Shown here one piece after another: positions 7,652 through 14,195 of a DNA stretch of 22,841 nt. Numbering within the stretch: position 1 is the stretch's first letter; each line of letters begins with the position of its first letter. Source of the stretch: Planctomycetota bacterium (GTDB taxonomy: Bacteria > Planctomycetota > Planctomycetia > Isosphaerales > Isosphaeraceae); assembly GCA_021777685.1 (NCBI GenBank), contig JAJYDH010000027.1:1-22841 (forward strand), given 5' to 3'. The position numbers and the translations under genes are program-made. The notes under the pieces are model-generated. The model did not search any database. It saw nothing but the letters and a program-made list of their open reading frames with translations, and had not been told where the DNA came from.

Positions 7652-7975
7652 ATGCCCGCCCGAACCCAGCCCGACGCCCGAGAAGTCGACCGGATCGAGG
7701 CCCTCGTCACCGCCGACGATTCCGACCGCGCGTCCGAATTCCTCGACCGGTGCGTCGTCGGCTCGACCTGGACCGCCTTCATCAGGACCGCCAAGGTCAC
7801 GGCCACGGTCGTCGCCCGGAGCCCGCTCGGGACCTTCGACGAGCGGATCTGCACCTGCCTGAGCCTCCGGCTCGCGCTGCCCGTCCCCGTCGAGCCCGGC
7901 CTCCGGTTCCGGATCGTCGCCGACGACGGCTCGGACCTCGGAGCCGCCGGGGTGATCCGGCCCTGGGGCGGCTAG
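7652..7975 (+). CDS. Small protein with an EF-Tu domain III-like C-terminus, 107 aa
   Basis: I do not recognise a named family. The product is 107 residues, soluble, with an acidic N-terminal segment (VDRIEALVTADD). A beta-rich body follows: TAKVTATVVARSPLG, ICTCLSLRLALPVPV. The tail GLRFRIVADDG...LGAAGVI resembles the end of domain III of EF-Tu and related translational GTPases (GLRFAIREGG...VGAGVV), a beta-barrel that contacts tRNA and EF-Ts. There is no GTPase domain, so any link to translation is inference from one motif. It starts 36 nt after the hemY-type gene on the same strand and probably shares its transcript. Third codon positions are strongly G/C throughout, as in its neighbours, which supports real coding. 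A hairpin follows the stop. Confidence 0.72.
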   Translation: MPARTQPDAREVDRIEALVTADDSDRASEFLDRCVVGSTWTAFIRTAKVTATVVARSPLGTFDERICTCLSLRLALPVPVEPGLRFRIVADDGSDLGAAGVIRPWGG

Positions 7976-7980
7976 GTGAG

Positions 7981-8020
7981 CTCGGATCTCGGATTTGAAA
8001 TCTGAGATCTCCGATCCGAG
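7981..8020. terminator. Bidirectional hairpin between convergent genes
   Basis: The outer arms CTCGG (7981-7985) and CCGAG (8016-8020) enclose an inner 10-bp stem (7986-7995 with 7999-8008, one G-T wobble). The right side has a bulge of several bases. It lies exactly between the stop at 7975 (plus) and the stop at 8022 (minus), so it probably ends both transcripts. It is AT-richer than its surroundings. No clear U-tract is present. Confidence 0.65.
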
Positions 8021-8021
8021 A

Positions 8022-8243
8022 TCATCGATCCGATCCGGCCCGATCCCACCCCTCATCCCGCGTCAATCCCGCTTCCGCCAACCTCTCGGCCGGGATCGAC
8101 TCGAACCGGGAGAGGACGAGGTCCCGGCCCCAGTCCTCGTGCTCGATCGCGTCGAGGGGCGGGAGGTCGGACTGGCCGAAGCGCCCGGTCAGGATCTCGT
8201 ACGCCTCGGCCACTCCCAGCTCGACGATCGGGATCAGCCCCAT
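8022..8243 (-). CDS. Unrecognised 73-aa protein overlapping the site-2 protease gene
   Basis: The product is a 73-residue acidic protein with no family I recognise, no signal peptide and no membrane segment. It begins MGLIPIVELGVAEAYEIL and contains DAIEHEDWGRDLVLSRF. Its ATG (8243-8241) overlaps the last codons of the site-2 protease gene by 10 nt, so translation is probably coupled. Third codon positions are almost all G or C over the first ~55 codons, then looser, which suggests that most of it is real. No zinc-binding or helix-turn-helix motif is visible. A role beside the upstream membrane protease is possible but unsupported by motif. Confidence 0.6.
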   Translation of the reverse strand: MGLIPIVELGVAEAYEILTGRFGQSDLPPLDAIEHEDWGRDLVLSRFESIPAERLAEAGLTRDEGWDRAGSDR

Positions 8244-9013
8244 GAGCGATCCCGCCCCGACTGGACGTGGACCATGATCGGGACGAGCCGCAGGACGCCG
8301 TCGCCGCCGCTCGCCCAGCGGAAGCCGGCCGGAGGGGGCGGGACGTTGGTGAACCCGCCAGGCCGGCCTTCGGCCTGGACCTGCCTCAGCTCCATCGAGG
8401 CCGCCACGAAGACGAACAGCGGCAGGATGAGCTGGAGGAACATCCCGTTGAGCAGGAAGATCGTCCCGCCGACCACGGCGAGGACCCGGCCGAGCAGGGC
8501 CGCGACCTCGGTGGCGCGGACCCGCCCCATCCAGCCGCTCAGGAGCGCCCGGAGGACCCGGCCGCCGTCCATCGGGAAGATGGGCAGGAGATTGAACACG
8601 CCGAGGACCAGATTCATCGACAGGACCATCGGCACGATCACGGGCAAGCTGAGGCCGATCAGTTCCGCCAGCCCGATCACGGCCGACAGGACCAGGACGA
8701 TCGCGAAGTTCACCGCCGGCCCGGCCAGGGTGATGAGCAGTTCGGGGCCGGCCGAGCGGGGCATCCGCTCCAGTCGGGCGACGCCCCCGAAGAGGTACAG
8801 GGTGATATCCGCCGTCCGGATGCCGTAGCGTCGGGCCATCAGGGCGTGTCCCAGTTCGTGGAGCACGATCGACCCGAGCAGGGCGGCGCCGAGGGCGATG
8901 GTCCCCAGCATGTCGGGCATGGCGCCAGCGACGAGGAAGTAGACGAGCAAGGCCGAGGGGTGCAGGAAGAGGTCGATGCCCGCCACCCGGCCCAGGTTCC
9001 AGGAGAGTCGCAT
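8234..9013 (-). CDS. Site-2 protease family (M50) intramembrane zinc metalloprotease
   Basis: S2P proteases cut transmembrane proteins inside the bilayer, often to release anti-sigma factors or other membrane regulators. The 259-residue product has about six hydrophobic segments. HELGH (52-56) in the second or third helix gives the two zinc His residues and the catalytic Glu. NLLPIFPMDGGR near 141-152 supplies the third zinc ligand (Asp149). There is no PDZ or CBS domain, so it is a minimal member. I chose ATG 9013 because the protein then begins RLSWNLGRVAGID like relatives; ATG 9025 adds four residues, but AAAGGA would then touch the start codon. The open frame continues upstream to 9565, but only as a shadow of the M24 gene. 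It sits between the M24-like gene and a small overlapping ORF. Confidence 0.9.
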   Translation of the reverse strand: MRLSWNLGRVAGIDLFLHPSALLVYFLVAGAMPDMLGTIALGAALLGSIVLHELGHALMARRYGIRTADITLYLFGGVARLERMPRSAGPELLITLAGPAVNFAIVLVLSAVIGLAELIGLSLPVIVPMVLSMNLVLGVFNLLPIFPMDGGRVLRALLSGWMGRVRATEVAALLGRVLAVVGGTIFLLNGMFLQLILPLFVFVAASMELRQVQAEGRPGGFTNVPPPPAGFRWASGGDGVLRLVPIMVHVQSGRDRSWG

Positions 9014-9122
9014 GGGAGAAGTCATCCTTTCGCGGGGCGATGGCCCCTCTCCCCAGTCCTTCGTCCCCGACCCCGCCGATGTTCGCGAGGACCGCCGATC
9101 GACGGGCGGATCTCGGGCCGGT

Positions 9123-10400
9123 TCACCGCTCCAGGATGCCCGGCCGGGGGATCGGATAGCCCTTGACCGAGACCTCGACCTTGGGCCAGTTCTGGGCCTC
9201 GGTGACGACCTCGAACCCTCGATCGTCGATGATGACCGTATCCTCGGAGCGGGCGGCGTCGACGCTGGGGCTCCAGCAGAGGGCCGAGCCGGCCTGGAGC
9301 CGGACCGGGCTGTCGGGCAGGAGCGGGATCTCTCGGGGGGCGTACCCGATGACCGAGCCCTGGTAGTCCAGGGTCCACTCATGAGGATGGTCGAACTTCT
9401 CGTAGATCCGGCGGGCCCTCCGGAAGACCTCCGAGACGGGCTCGCCGGGCCTGGAAAAGTAGATGCAGGTGGCGTCGACCATCGAGGCGAGAGTGTGGCC
9501 GGCCTGGAACTGGTCGTCGGCCGGCCCGAACGAGACCGTCCGCGTGACCGAGGCGCAGAGGCCAAGCCGCCGGCCGGTCGCGGCGATGGTGGCCCTCCGG
9601 CGGATCTCGGCGGCCTTGAACGACGGCTGACGATAGCGGGCCAGCCGGTCGTCGCTGGCGACCCGGAGCTCGACCGGCACCACCCCCTCGCGGATCAGCC
9701 GGTGCGCCAGGTGGCCGGCGACGTCCGCCTCGGTCTCGCCCGGCATGAAGTTCCGGCAGGTCGCCTCGACGGCCAGTGCGAGCGTCCGGCCGAGGGCCCG
9801 GAGCGACTGGCGCTCCAGGGTCGTCAACGGCCGACGCAGCGCCTTGAGGCGTTCGTGCTCGAAAGCCAGGCCGGGCAGGTGGGCGTCGGCCGCCGACGTC
9901 TTGTTGTGCGTCAGCTCGGCGACGACCCGGAATGGGTCCTGCTGCCAGGGCCGCTCCTTGAGCTGGAAGCCCAGCCCGGCCAGCTCCTCTTCGAAGACCC
10001 GGGCGCTCTGGACGTTATCGGCCAGGACGGCGCGGGTGGTCGCGTTGATGAATAGGGCGACCGAGCCCTGCTCGGAGGTCAGATCCTGCGCGACGTCCCC
10101 GCCGGCCGTGAACCAGGCGATCGAGTCGGCCCGGGTGAGCACGACCGAGTCGTAGCCGAGCGCCTGGAGGAAGGCGACCACCCGGCGGTGCTTGGTGTCG
10201 ACGTCCGCCCGGCGGCGGGCGACTTCCGGCCCGAAGTGGTCGGCCGCCGGGTCGACCAGGGCGGGCAGCGTGTCCTCCTCGGGCCGATCGCCGGCCGTGG
10301 CCATCACCCGGTCGAAGGACGGCAACTCATCGTCGCTCCCCATCCCCAGGGCCTGGGCGAGCGCCTGAGGGAGGCCGTGGACCTGGAGTTCGGAAGCCAA
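9123..10400 (-). CDS. M24 (pita-bread fold) family protein, apparently without metal ligands
   Basis: M24 enzymes such as aminopeptidase P and creatinase share an N-terminal alpha/beta domain and a C-terminal pita-bread domain. Here the creatinase-like N-terminal domain is roughly 60-180 (ALGYDSVVLTRADSIAWFTAGGD) and the M24 domain ~190-425. Conserved framework is clear: VTRTVSFG at ~285, QGSVIGYAPREIP at ~347, SEDTVII at ~385. The two metal Asp positions read Ala and Ser (GLCASVTRT), the metal His position falls in DYQGSVIG, and the first Glu position is in WSPS. Only the Glu of SED remains, so peptidase activity is doubtful. I chose TTG 10400 because GGGAGGT lies 6 nt upstream; an open extension to 10538 is low-complexity. 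The site-2 protease gene follows after 109 nt. Confidence 0.82.
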   Translation of the reverse strand: MASELQVHGLPQALAQALGMGSDDELPSFDRVMATAGDRPEEDTLPALVDPAADHFGPEVARRRADVDTKHRRVVAFLQALGYDSVVLTRADSIAWFTAGGDVAQDLTSEQGSVALFINATTRAVLADNVQSARVFEEELAGLGFQLKERPWQQDPFRVVAELTHNKTSAADAHLPGLAFEHERLKALRRPLTTLERQSLRALGRTLALAVEATCRNFMPGETEADVAGHLAHRLIREGVVPVELRVASDDRLARYRQPSFKAAEIRRRATIAATGRRLGLCASVTRTVSFGPADDQFQAGHTLASMVDATCIYFSRPGEPVSEVFRRARRIYEKFDHPHEWTLDYQGSVIGYAPREIPLLPDSPVRLQAGSALCWSPSVDAARSEDTVIIDDRGFEVVTEAQNWPKVEVSVKGYPIPRPGILER

Positions 10401-10594
10401 GAAGTCACCTCCCTCAGCCCCTCCGGGGCCGAGACGGCGCGAGGCGGAATCCCCGAACGAGAGGGTCCTCGGGGCTCGGGCCGCACCCGATTCGAGAAAT
10501 GCTACAGACATCGTTCCAGGTCGATCTCGGAAAAGCAAGACAAGACCTCAACCAGGAGGATTGCAGGATTGCAAACTCCGTTCGGGACTTCTCG

Positions 10595-10634
10595 CTTGTG
10601 GGGTGGGTTTCGCTAACGCTCACCCACCCTACAA
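10595..10634. repeat. REP-like palindrome, same family as 714-791
   Basis: The core 10602-10628 differs from the right arm of the element at 714-791 at only two of 27 positions. CTTGTGGGGTGGGT on the left pairs with ACCCACCCTACAAG on the right with one mismatch, giving a ~14-bp stem. The right flank CCCTAC also matches the complement of the left flank of the first element, so the shared unit is about 30 bp. Confidence 0.8.
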
Positions 10635-10673
10635 GGGAGGACTTTGCAACCCTCCTGGAATTGCCCGGCCGAC

Positions 10674-10701
10674 TTGCGTCCTCCCCGGGACCGGGTATAC
10701 T
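10674..10701 (+). promoter_or_regulatory. Candidate promoter for the secreted protein at 10785
   Basis: TTGCGT (10674-10679) and TATACT (10696-10701) are spaced by 16 bp. Transcription would begin about 75-80 nt before the ATG. The -10 element is strong for this GC-rich window. Confidence 0.55.
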
Positions 10702-10784
10702 TTAGAGTTTGACCGCGTCCGGGACGTCGACATCTCGTCGACCTCAAGCCCTCGCCGGTCGTCCCTCACGGAGGCCTTCCGACC

Positions 10785-11297
10785 ATGCGCCGTCCTTTGT
10801 TCGGTCTGGTGGTGGCTCTGGGCGTCTCGGCCATCGCGACGGAGGCCCGGGCGCAGTTTGGCGGGGGCCTGAGCGACCCGTTCTTCGCCTATTATTCGTT
10901 CTACCTGCCCCGCCAGCAGGCCCAGGCCATGCAGCCGGGTCCGGAGGCGACGATCAACGCCATCACGGCGAACCGCCAGCAGTACGCGGCGACGAACCGA
11001 AACGGGATGTTCGACCCGAACAACGGGGGCTTCGGCTCGGGCGACTTCGGCGACGAATTCTCGAGCAACGGCGTCCTCCGGCGCCGGAACAATTCGGGCG
11101 GCGCGGCCAGCCGGCACGGCGGGAACCTCAACGGCCTGGGGCCGACCGGCTATTACAACAGCGCGAACAAGTTCTATCCCAGCATCCGCGCCGGCCGGGG
11201 CAAGAACGCCAACCTGGCCACCATCCGGAGCCGCGGCTTCTCGGGCGGCGGGATGGCGGGCATGAGCATGGGCGGGGGGCTCCCGGGACCTCGTTGA
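10785..11297 (+). CDS. Secreted Gly/Asn-rich protein of unknown function, 170 aa
   Basis: No family is recognised. The N-terminus is a standard signal peptide: Arg2-Arg3, a hydrophobic core (about 5-18) and a cleavage motif Ala-Arg-Ala before Gln24. The mature ~147-residue protein is rich in Gly, Asn, Arg and Ser. It carries aromatic YYSFYLPRQQAQAM near its start and a basic, flexible C-terminal part ending in Gly/Met repeats (GGGMAGMSMGGG). It has no Cys, so no disulfides. The composition suggests an exported structural or surface-associated protein. A clear promoter precedes it, and GGAGG lies about 12 nt before the ATG. It is 166 nt from the next gene and may be transcribed alone. Confidence 0.72.
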   Translation: MRRPLFGLVVALGVSAIATEARAQFGGGLSDPFFAYYSFYLPRQQAQAMQPGPEATINAITANRQQYAATNRNGMFDPNNGGFGSGDFGDEFSSNGVLRRRNNSGGAASRHGGNLNGLGPTGYYNSANKFYPSIRAGRGKNANLATIRSRGFSGGGMAGMSMGGGLPGPR

Positions 11298-11463
11298 GGA
11301 CGTCAGCGGGCGGAGGTCGCGTTACCCGGCCGCCCCCGGGGGGTTCAATGGAACGAGCGATCGAGGAGGGCCGGGGTCTCGCCCGGACGGTCGCCCGTTC
11401 CCCCGGCTTATCGACAAGGGCTGTCGCCGACGAAGCGGCGGCGGCCCGGGAGAATCGCCGTCC

Positions 11464-11943
11464 ATGCTGCAGGATCAGCAACGCCTCTCGATCGACGAGC
11501 GGTCGAACCTCGTCGCCTACCTCGACGGCGAGCTGAACGACGCCGAGGCCCGCTCGATCGCCACCAAGCTGACCCAGAGCATGACCGCCCGTCGCGAGGT
11601 CGAGGCGCTCCAGAAGACCTGGGAGCTGCTCGACCTCCTCCCCCGCGCCAAGGCCTCGGACGACTTCGCGTCGAGGACCCTGAGCGTGGCGACCCGCCAG
11701 GTCGACAGCCGGACGGCCGACCTCGCCTCGGACATCGCCCGCCGGGCCGGGATCGGCCTGGCCTGGGCGTCGGCCTCGGCGCTGCTGTTCGTCCTGGGCT
11801 ACTTCCTCACGCTCCGGGTCTGGCCCAACCCCACCGCCCGGCTCGCCCGCGACCTGCCGATCGCCGAGTCGCTCGACGAGTATCGCGACGTCGGGAGCAT
11901 GGAATACCTCGAGCAGCTCGACACCTCCCCGGAATTCAACTAG
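11464..11943 (+). CDS. Anti-sigma-factor-like single-pass membrane protein, 159 aa
   Basis: The protein resembles membrane-bound regulators that hold ECF sigma factors inactive. The N-terminal cytoplasmic part has LVAYLDGELNDAEARSIATKL (about 16-36), the typical opening of anti-sigma domains. One transmembrane helix spans ~96-117. A short acidic tail follows outside. It has no Cys or His at all, so it is not of the zinc-binding type. GGGAGA lies 10 nt before the ATG. The next gene, a DUF3106-like exported protein, starts 22 nt after its stop, and such pairs commonly belong to ECF sigma operons. No sigma gene is adjacent, so the partner must lie elsewhere if the role is right. The upstream 166-nt gap has only GC-rich hairpins. 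Confidence 0.68.
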   Translation: MLQDQQRLSIDERSNLVAYLDGELNDAEARSIATKLTQSMTARREVEALQKTWELLDLLPRAKASDDFASRTLSVATRQVDSRTADLASDIARRAGIGLAWASASALLFVLGYFLTLRVWPNPTARLARDLPIAESLDEYRDVGSMEYLEQLDTSPEFN

Positions 11944-11965
11944 CCGGCCCGTGGAAGGCACCCCG

Positions 11966-12976
11966 ATGTCGACGTCCCGGTCTCCGCTCCTGCCCGCCTC
12001 CCTGGTGATCGTCCTGGCGGCCCTCGCCGCGTCCCCGGCGGGCCTTTCCGACGAGGCGGAGAATTACCGGAGGCTCCAGGCCATGCCCCGCGAGCGGCGG
12101 GTCGCCCTGGCCGAGACCCTCGAACGGTTCGACAAGCTCCCTCCGGACGAGCAGGCCGCGATCCGCAAGATCGACTCCGAGATCGGCCGGCGCGACGAGG
12201 TCGAGCGGGCGCGCTACCGGGCCCTCCTCCGCCGCTACCACCTCTGGGTCAACGGCCTGACCGGGGAGCAGAAACAGGCCCTGGCCGAGGCCGGCAGCAC
12301 CGAGGCCCGGTTCAACCTCGCCCGGAAGTTCCGCCTCAAGGAGCTGGAGAATGCCCCCTCCAGCCCGCGAGTCTCCGGCATCCGGACCGGCGACTACGGG
12401 ATGATCGGCCCTTACGAGGCCGCCAACATGCTGCGGATCTGGGCCAAGCTCTCGGACGCCAAGAAGTCCGAGATCGAACGGAGGCAGGAACGGGGCCGGA
12501 TCTTCGCCGAGATCAAGGCCCAGCAGAAGGCCGCCAACGTCCCCTTCCAGCGCTTTCCCCTCGCCGATGAGAAGTTCTACGACGCCCGGATCGAGAGCGA
12601 CGAGGCGTTCAGGAGGCTGTTCGGCCTGGGGGGAAGGCGACCCGACGCGGCGAAGAAGGGCGACGCCGAGGCCAAGGCCGAGACCGCTCAGAAGAAGGCC
12701 GAACACCCCTTCGCCGAGTTCCTCTACTTCGAGGACCACAAGCCCAAGGCGGTCTCGCAGAAGAACCTCGAACGGTTCTCGGCCTCCGGCCCCGCCTGGT
12801 TCCACGCGATGCTCGACCCGCTCTCGGCCGACGACGCGCGGGCCTACCTGACGATCGTCTATCGCCTGCTCTACCCGGAGCCCGGCGAGATGCCCGTCCA
12901 GTCGAAGCCCTCCGGTCCCGCGCCCGCCCCTTCGAGGCCGGCCCCGAAGCGATCCGGGACGGCGAGTCCGCTCTGA
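11966..12976 (+). CDS. DUF3106-like exported protein, 336 aa
   Basis: A signal peptide is clear: Arg5, a hydrophobic core (about 9-25), then ASPAGLSDE. The mature protein is charged and helical, with motifs such as YRRLQAMPRERRVALAETLERFDKLPPDEQAAI that resemble the LPPEQR-type helices of DUF3106 proteins. That family has no settled function and is often linked to ECF sigma/anti-sigma genes. A Lys/Ala/Glu-rich linker (about 225-245) precedes a C-terminal helical part, and the last ~30 residues are Pro/Ser-rich. I chose ATG 11966 because GGAAGG lies 9 nt upstream; an in-frame GTG at 11951 would add five residues. It sits between the anti-sigma-like gene and ribD, with a 15-nt gap to ribD, so the three may be co-transcribed. 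Confidence 0.72.
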   Translation: MSTSRSPLLPASLVIVLAALAASPAGLSDEAENYRRLQAMPRERRVALAETLERFDKLPPDEQAAIRKIDSEIGRRDEVERARYRALLRRYHLWVNGLTGEQKQALAEAGSTEARFNLARKFRLKELENAPSSPRVSGIRTGDYGMIGPYEAANMLRIWAKLSDAKKSEIERRQERGRIFAEIKAQQKAANVPFQRFPLADEKFYDARIESDEAFRRLFGLGGRRPDAAKKGDAEAKAETAQKKAEHPFAEFLYFEDHKPKAVSQKNLERFSASGPAWFHAMLDPLSADDARAYLTIVYRLLYPEPGEMPVQSKPSGPAPAPSRPAPKRSGTASPL

Positions 12977-12991
12977 CCGGGAGACTCGGCG

Positions 12992-14137
12992 ATGGCGGAT
13001 GACCTCGACCGATCCTGGATGGCCCGAGCCCTGGCCGAGGCCGAGCGGGGGCGCGGCGAGGTCGAGCCCAACCCGATGGTCGGGGCCGTCGTCGTCCGCG
13101 AAGGGCGGGCTGTCGGCGTCGGCCACCACGAGCGGTTCGGCGGGCCCCATGCCGAGGTCAACGCGCTGGCCAGGGCCGGGGCACAGGCCGAGGGGGCGAC
13201 GCTCCACGTCACCCTCGAACCCTGCTGCCACCACGGCAAGACCCCCCCTTGCACCGACGCGATCCTGAAATCCGGCGTCGCCCGGGTCGTCGCCGCGATG
13301 CGCGACCCGTTCCCGAAGGTCGACGGCGGCGGGGCGGCGTTGCTGAGGGCGGCGGGGGTCGAGGTCGATCTCGGCCCGATGGCCGACGAGGCCCGGCGGC
13401 TCAACGGGCCCTACCTGAAGCGGCTGGCCGTCGGGCTCCCCTACGTCACGGCCAAGTGGGCGATGACGCTCGACGGCCGGACCGCCGCCGCCTCGGGCGA
13501 CAGCCGGTGGATCTCCGGCCCCCGCTCGAGGGCGCTGGTCCACGAGGTCCGCGGGCGGATGGACGCGATCGTCGCCGGGATCGGGACCGTCCTGGCGGAC
13601 GACCCCCAGCTGACGGCGCGTCCCCCAGGCCCCCGGACGCCGCTCCGGGTCGTGCTCGACGGCTCGGCCCGGCTCCCGGCCGAAAGCCGGCTCGCCCGGA
13701 CCGCTCGCGAGGTCCCCGTGCTCGTCGCCGTGACCGACCGGGCCCCCTCGGATCGCCGGCGGGCGCTCGAAGACCTCGGCTGCGAGGTCCTGCCGTTCCC
13801 GGGCGACGGGTCGGTGCCAATCGTCCCGCTCCTGGAGGATCTGAGCCGCCGAGGGGTGACGAACGTGCTCGTCGAGGGGGGCGGCATGACGCTGGGCGCC
13901 TTCCTGGACGCCGGGCAGGTCGACGAGGTCGAAGTCTTCATCGCCCCGCTGATCCAAGGCGGGTCGCACGCCTTCTCCCCCGCTCGCGGCGCGGGCTCGC
14001 CGTCGATGGCCGAGGCCCTCCGGCTCGACCGCCACGAGATCAGCCTGGTCGACGGAGACGTCCGGGTCCGGGGCACGATCGCGCGGGCGTGGCGTCATGC
14101 TTTCGAGCTTGACGATCCGCAAGGACAATGGCTATAA
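12992..14137 (+). CDS. ribD: Bifunctional riboflavin biosynthesis protein RibD (deaminase/reductase)
   Basis: RibD carries out two successive steps of riboflavin synthesis: zinc-dependent deamination of the pyrimidine intermediate, then NADPH-dependent reduction of the ribosyl side chain. The deaminase domain is ~1-145, with PNPMVGAVVV, the zinc/catalytic HAE at 53-55, and zinc Cys78 and Cys87 in PCCHHGKTPPC. The reductase domain is ~150-365, with AKWAMTLDGRTA, SRWISG, IGTVLADDPQLTAR and the NADPH-site LVEGGGMTLGAFL. The length, 381, is usual. The gene starts 15 nt behind the DUF3106-like gene. No other rib gene and no FMN riboswitch is in the window. Its last codons carry the promoter for rex. 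Confidence 0.96.
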   Translation: MADDLDRSWMARALAEAERGRGEVEPNPMVGAVVVREGRAVGVGHHERFGGPHAEVNALARAGAQAEGATLHVTLEPCCHHGKTPPCTDAILKSGVARVVAAMRDPFPKVDGGGAALLRAAGVEVDLGPMADEARRLNGPYLKRLAVGLPYVTAKWAMTLDGRTAAASGDSRWISGPRSRALVHEVRGRMDAIVAGIGTVLADDPQLTARPPGPRTPLRVVLDGSARLPAESRLARTAREVPVLVAVTDRAPSDRRRALEDLGCEVLPFPGDGSVPIVPLLEDLSRRGVTNVLVEGGGMTLGAFLDAGQVDEVEVFIAPLIQGGSHAFSPARGAGSPSMAEALRLDRHEISLVDGDVRVRGTIARAWRHAFELDDPQGQWL

Positions 14138-14138
14138 T
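14109..14138 (+). promoter_or_regulatory. Near-consensus sigma-70 promoter for rex, inside the end of ribD
   Basis: TTGACG (14109-14114) and TATAAT (14133-14138) are spaced by 18 bp; the -10 is a perfect consensus and overlaps the ribD stop codon. Transcription would start near 14145, about 50 nt before the rex GTG. A TTGTG half-site just downstream (14142-14146) recalls one half of the known Rex operator, but no matching second half is present. Confidence 0.72.
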
Positions 14139-14195
14139 GGATTGTGTTGGCATCGACGCTGATATTCTGGTCTGCTCTTCCCCCGGAGCGCTAGC

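Larger units (their letters stand above)
10401..10784. other. Intergenic region between divergent genes with repeat and promoter
   Basis: This 384-nt gap holds the ribosome-binding site of the M24-like gene, an 8-bp tandem repeat (AGGATTGC twice, 10557-10572), a REP-like palindrome (10595-10634) and a good promoter for the plus-strand gene at 10785. No clear promoter for the minus strand was found and no open frame looks coding. Confidence 0.6.

Noticed and set aside
6029..8056. 675-codon minus-strand frame and an overlapping 669-codon plus-strand frame (5989-7998)
   Set aside because: Both are shadows of the hemY-type oxidase and the 107-aa protein; neither has any recognisable domain.
11298..11463. 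ECF-type promoter (GGAAC at 11350) before the anti-sigma-like gene
   Set aside because: No suitable -10 lies at the required 16-17 nt spacing; the nearest GTCT is about 21 nt away.
12900..12991. FMN riboswitch upstream of ribD
   Set aside because: ribD starts 15 nt behind the previous gene, and no conserved RFN element sequence is present.
11936..14128. 730-codon minus-strand open frame
   Set aside because: It is antisense to the DUF3106-like gene and ribD, both of which have clear motifs; its translation is low-complexity Arg/Gly/Pro sequence.
14138..14165. Full Rex operator upstream of rex
   Set aside because: Only a TTGTG half-site is visible; the second half of the inverted TTGTGA...TCACAA consensus is missing.
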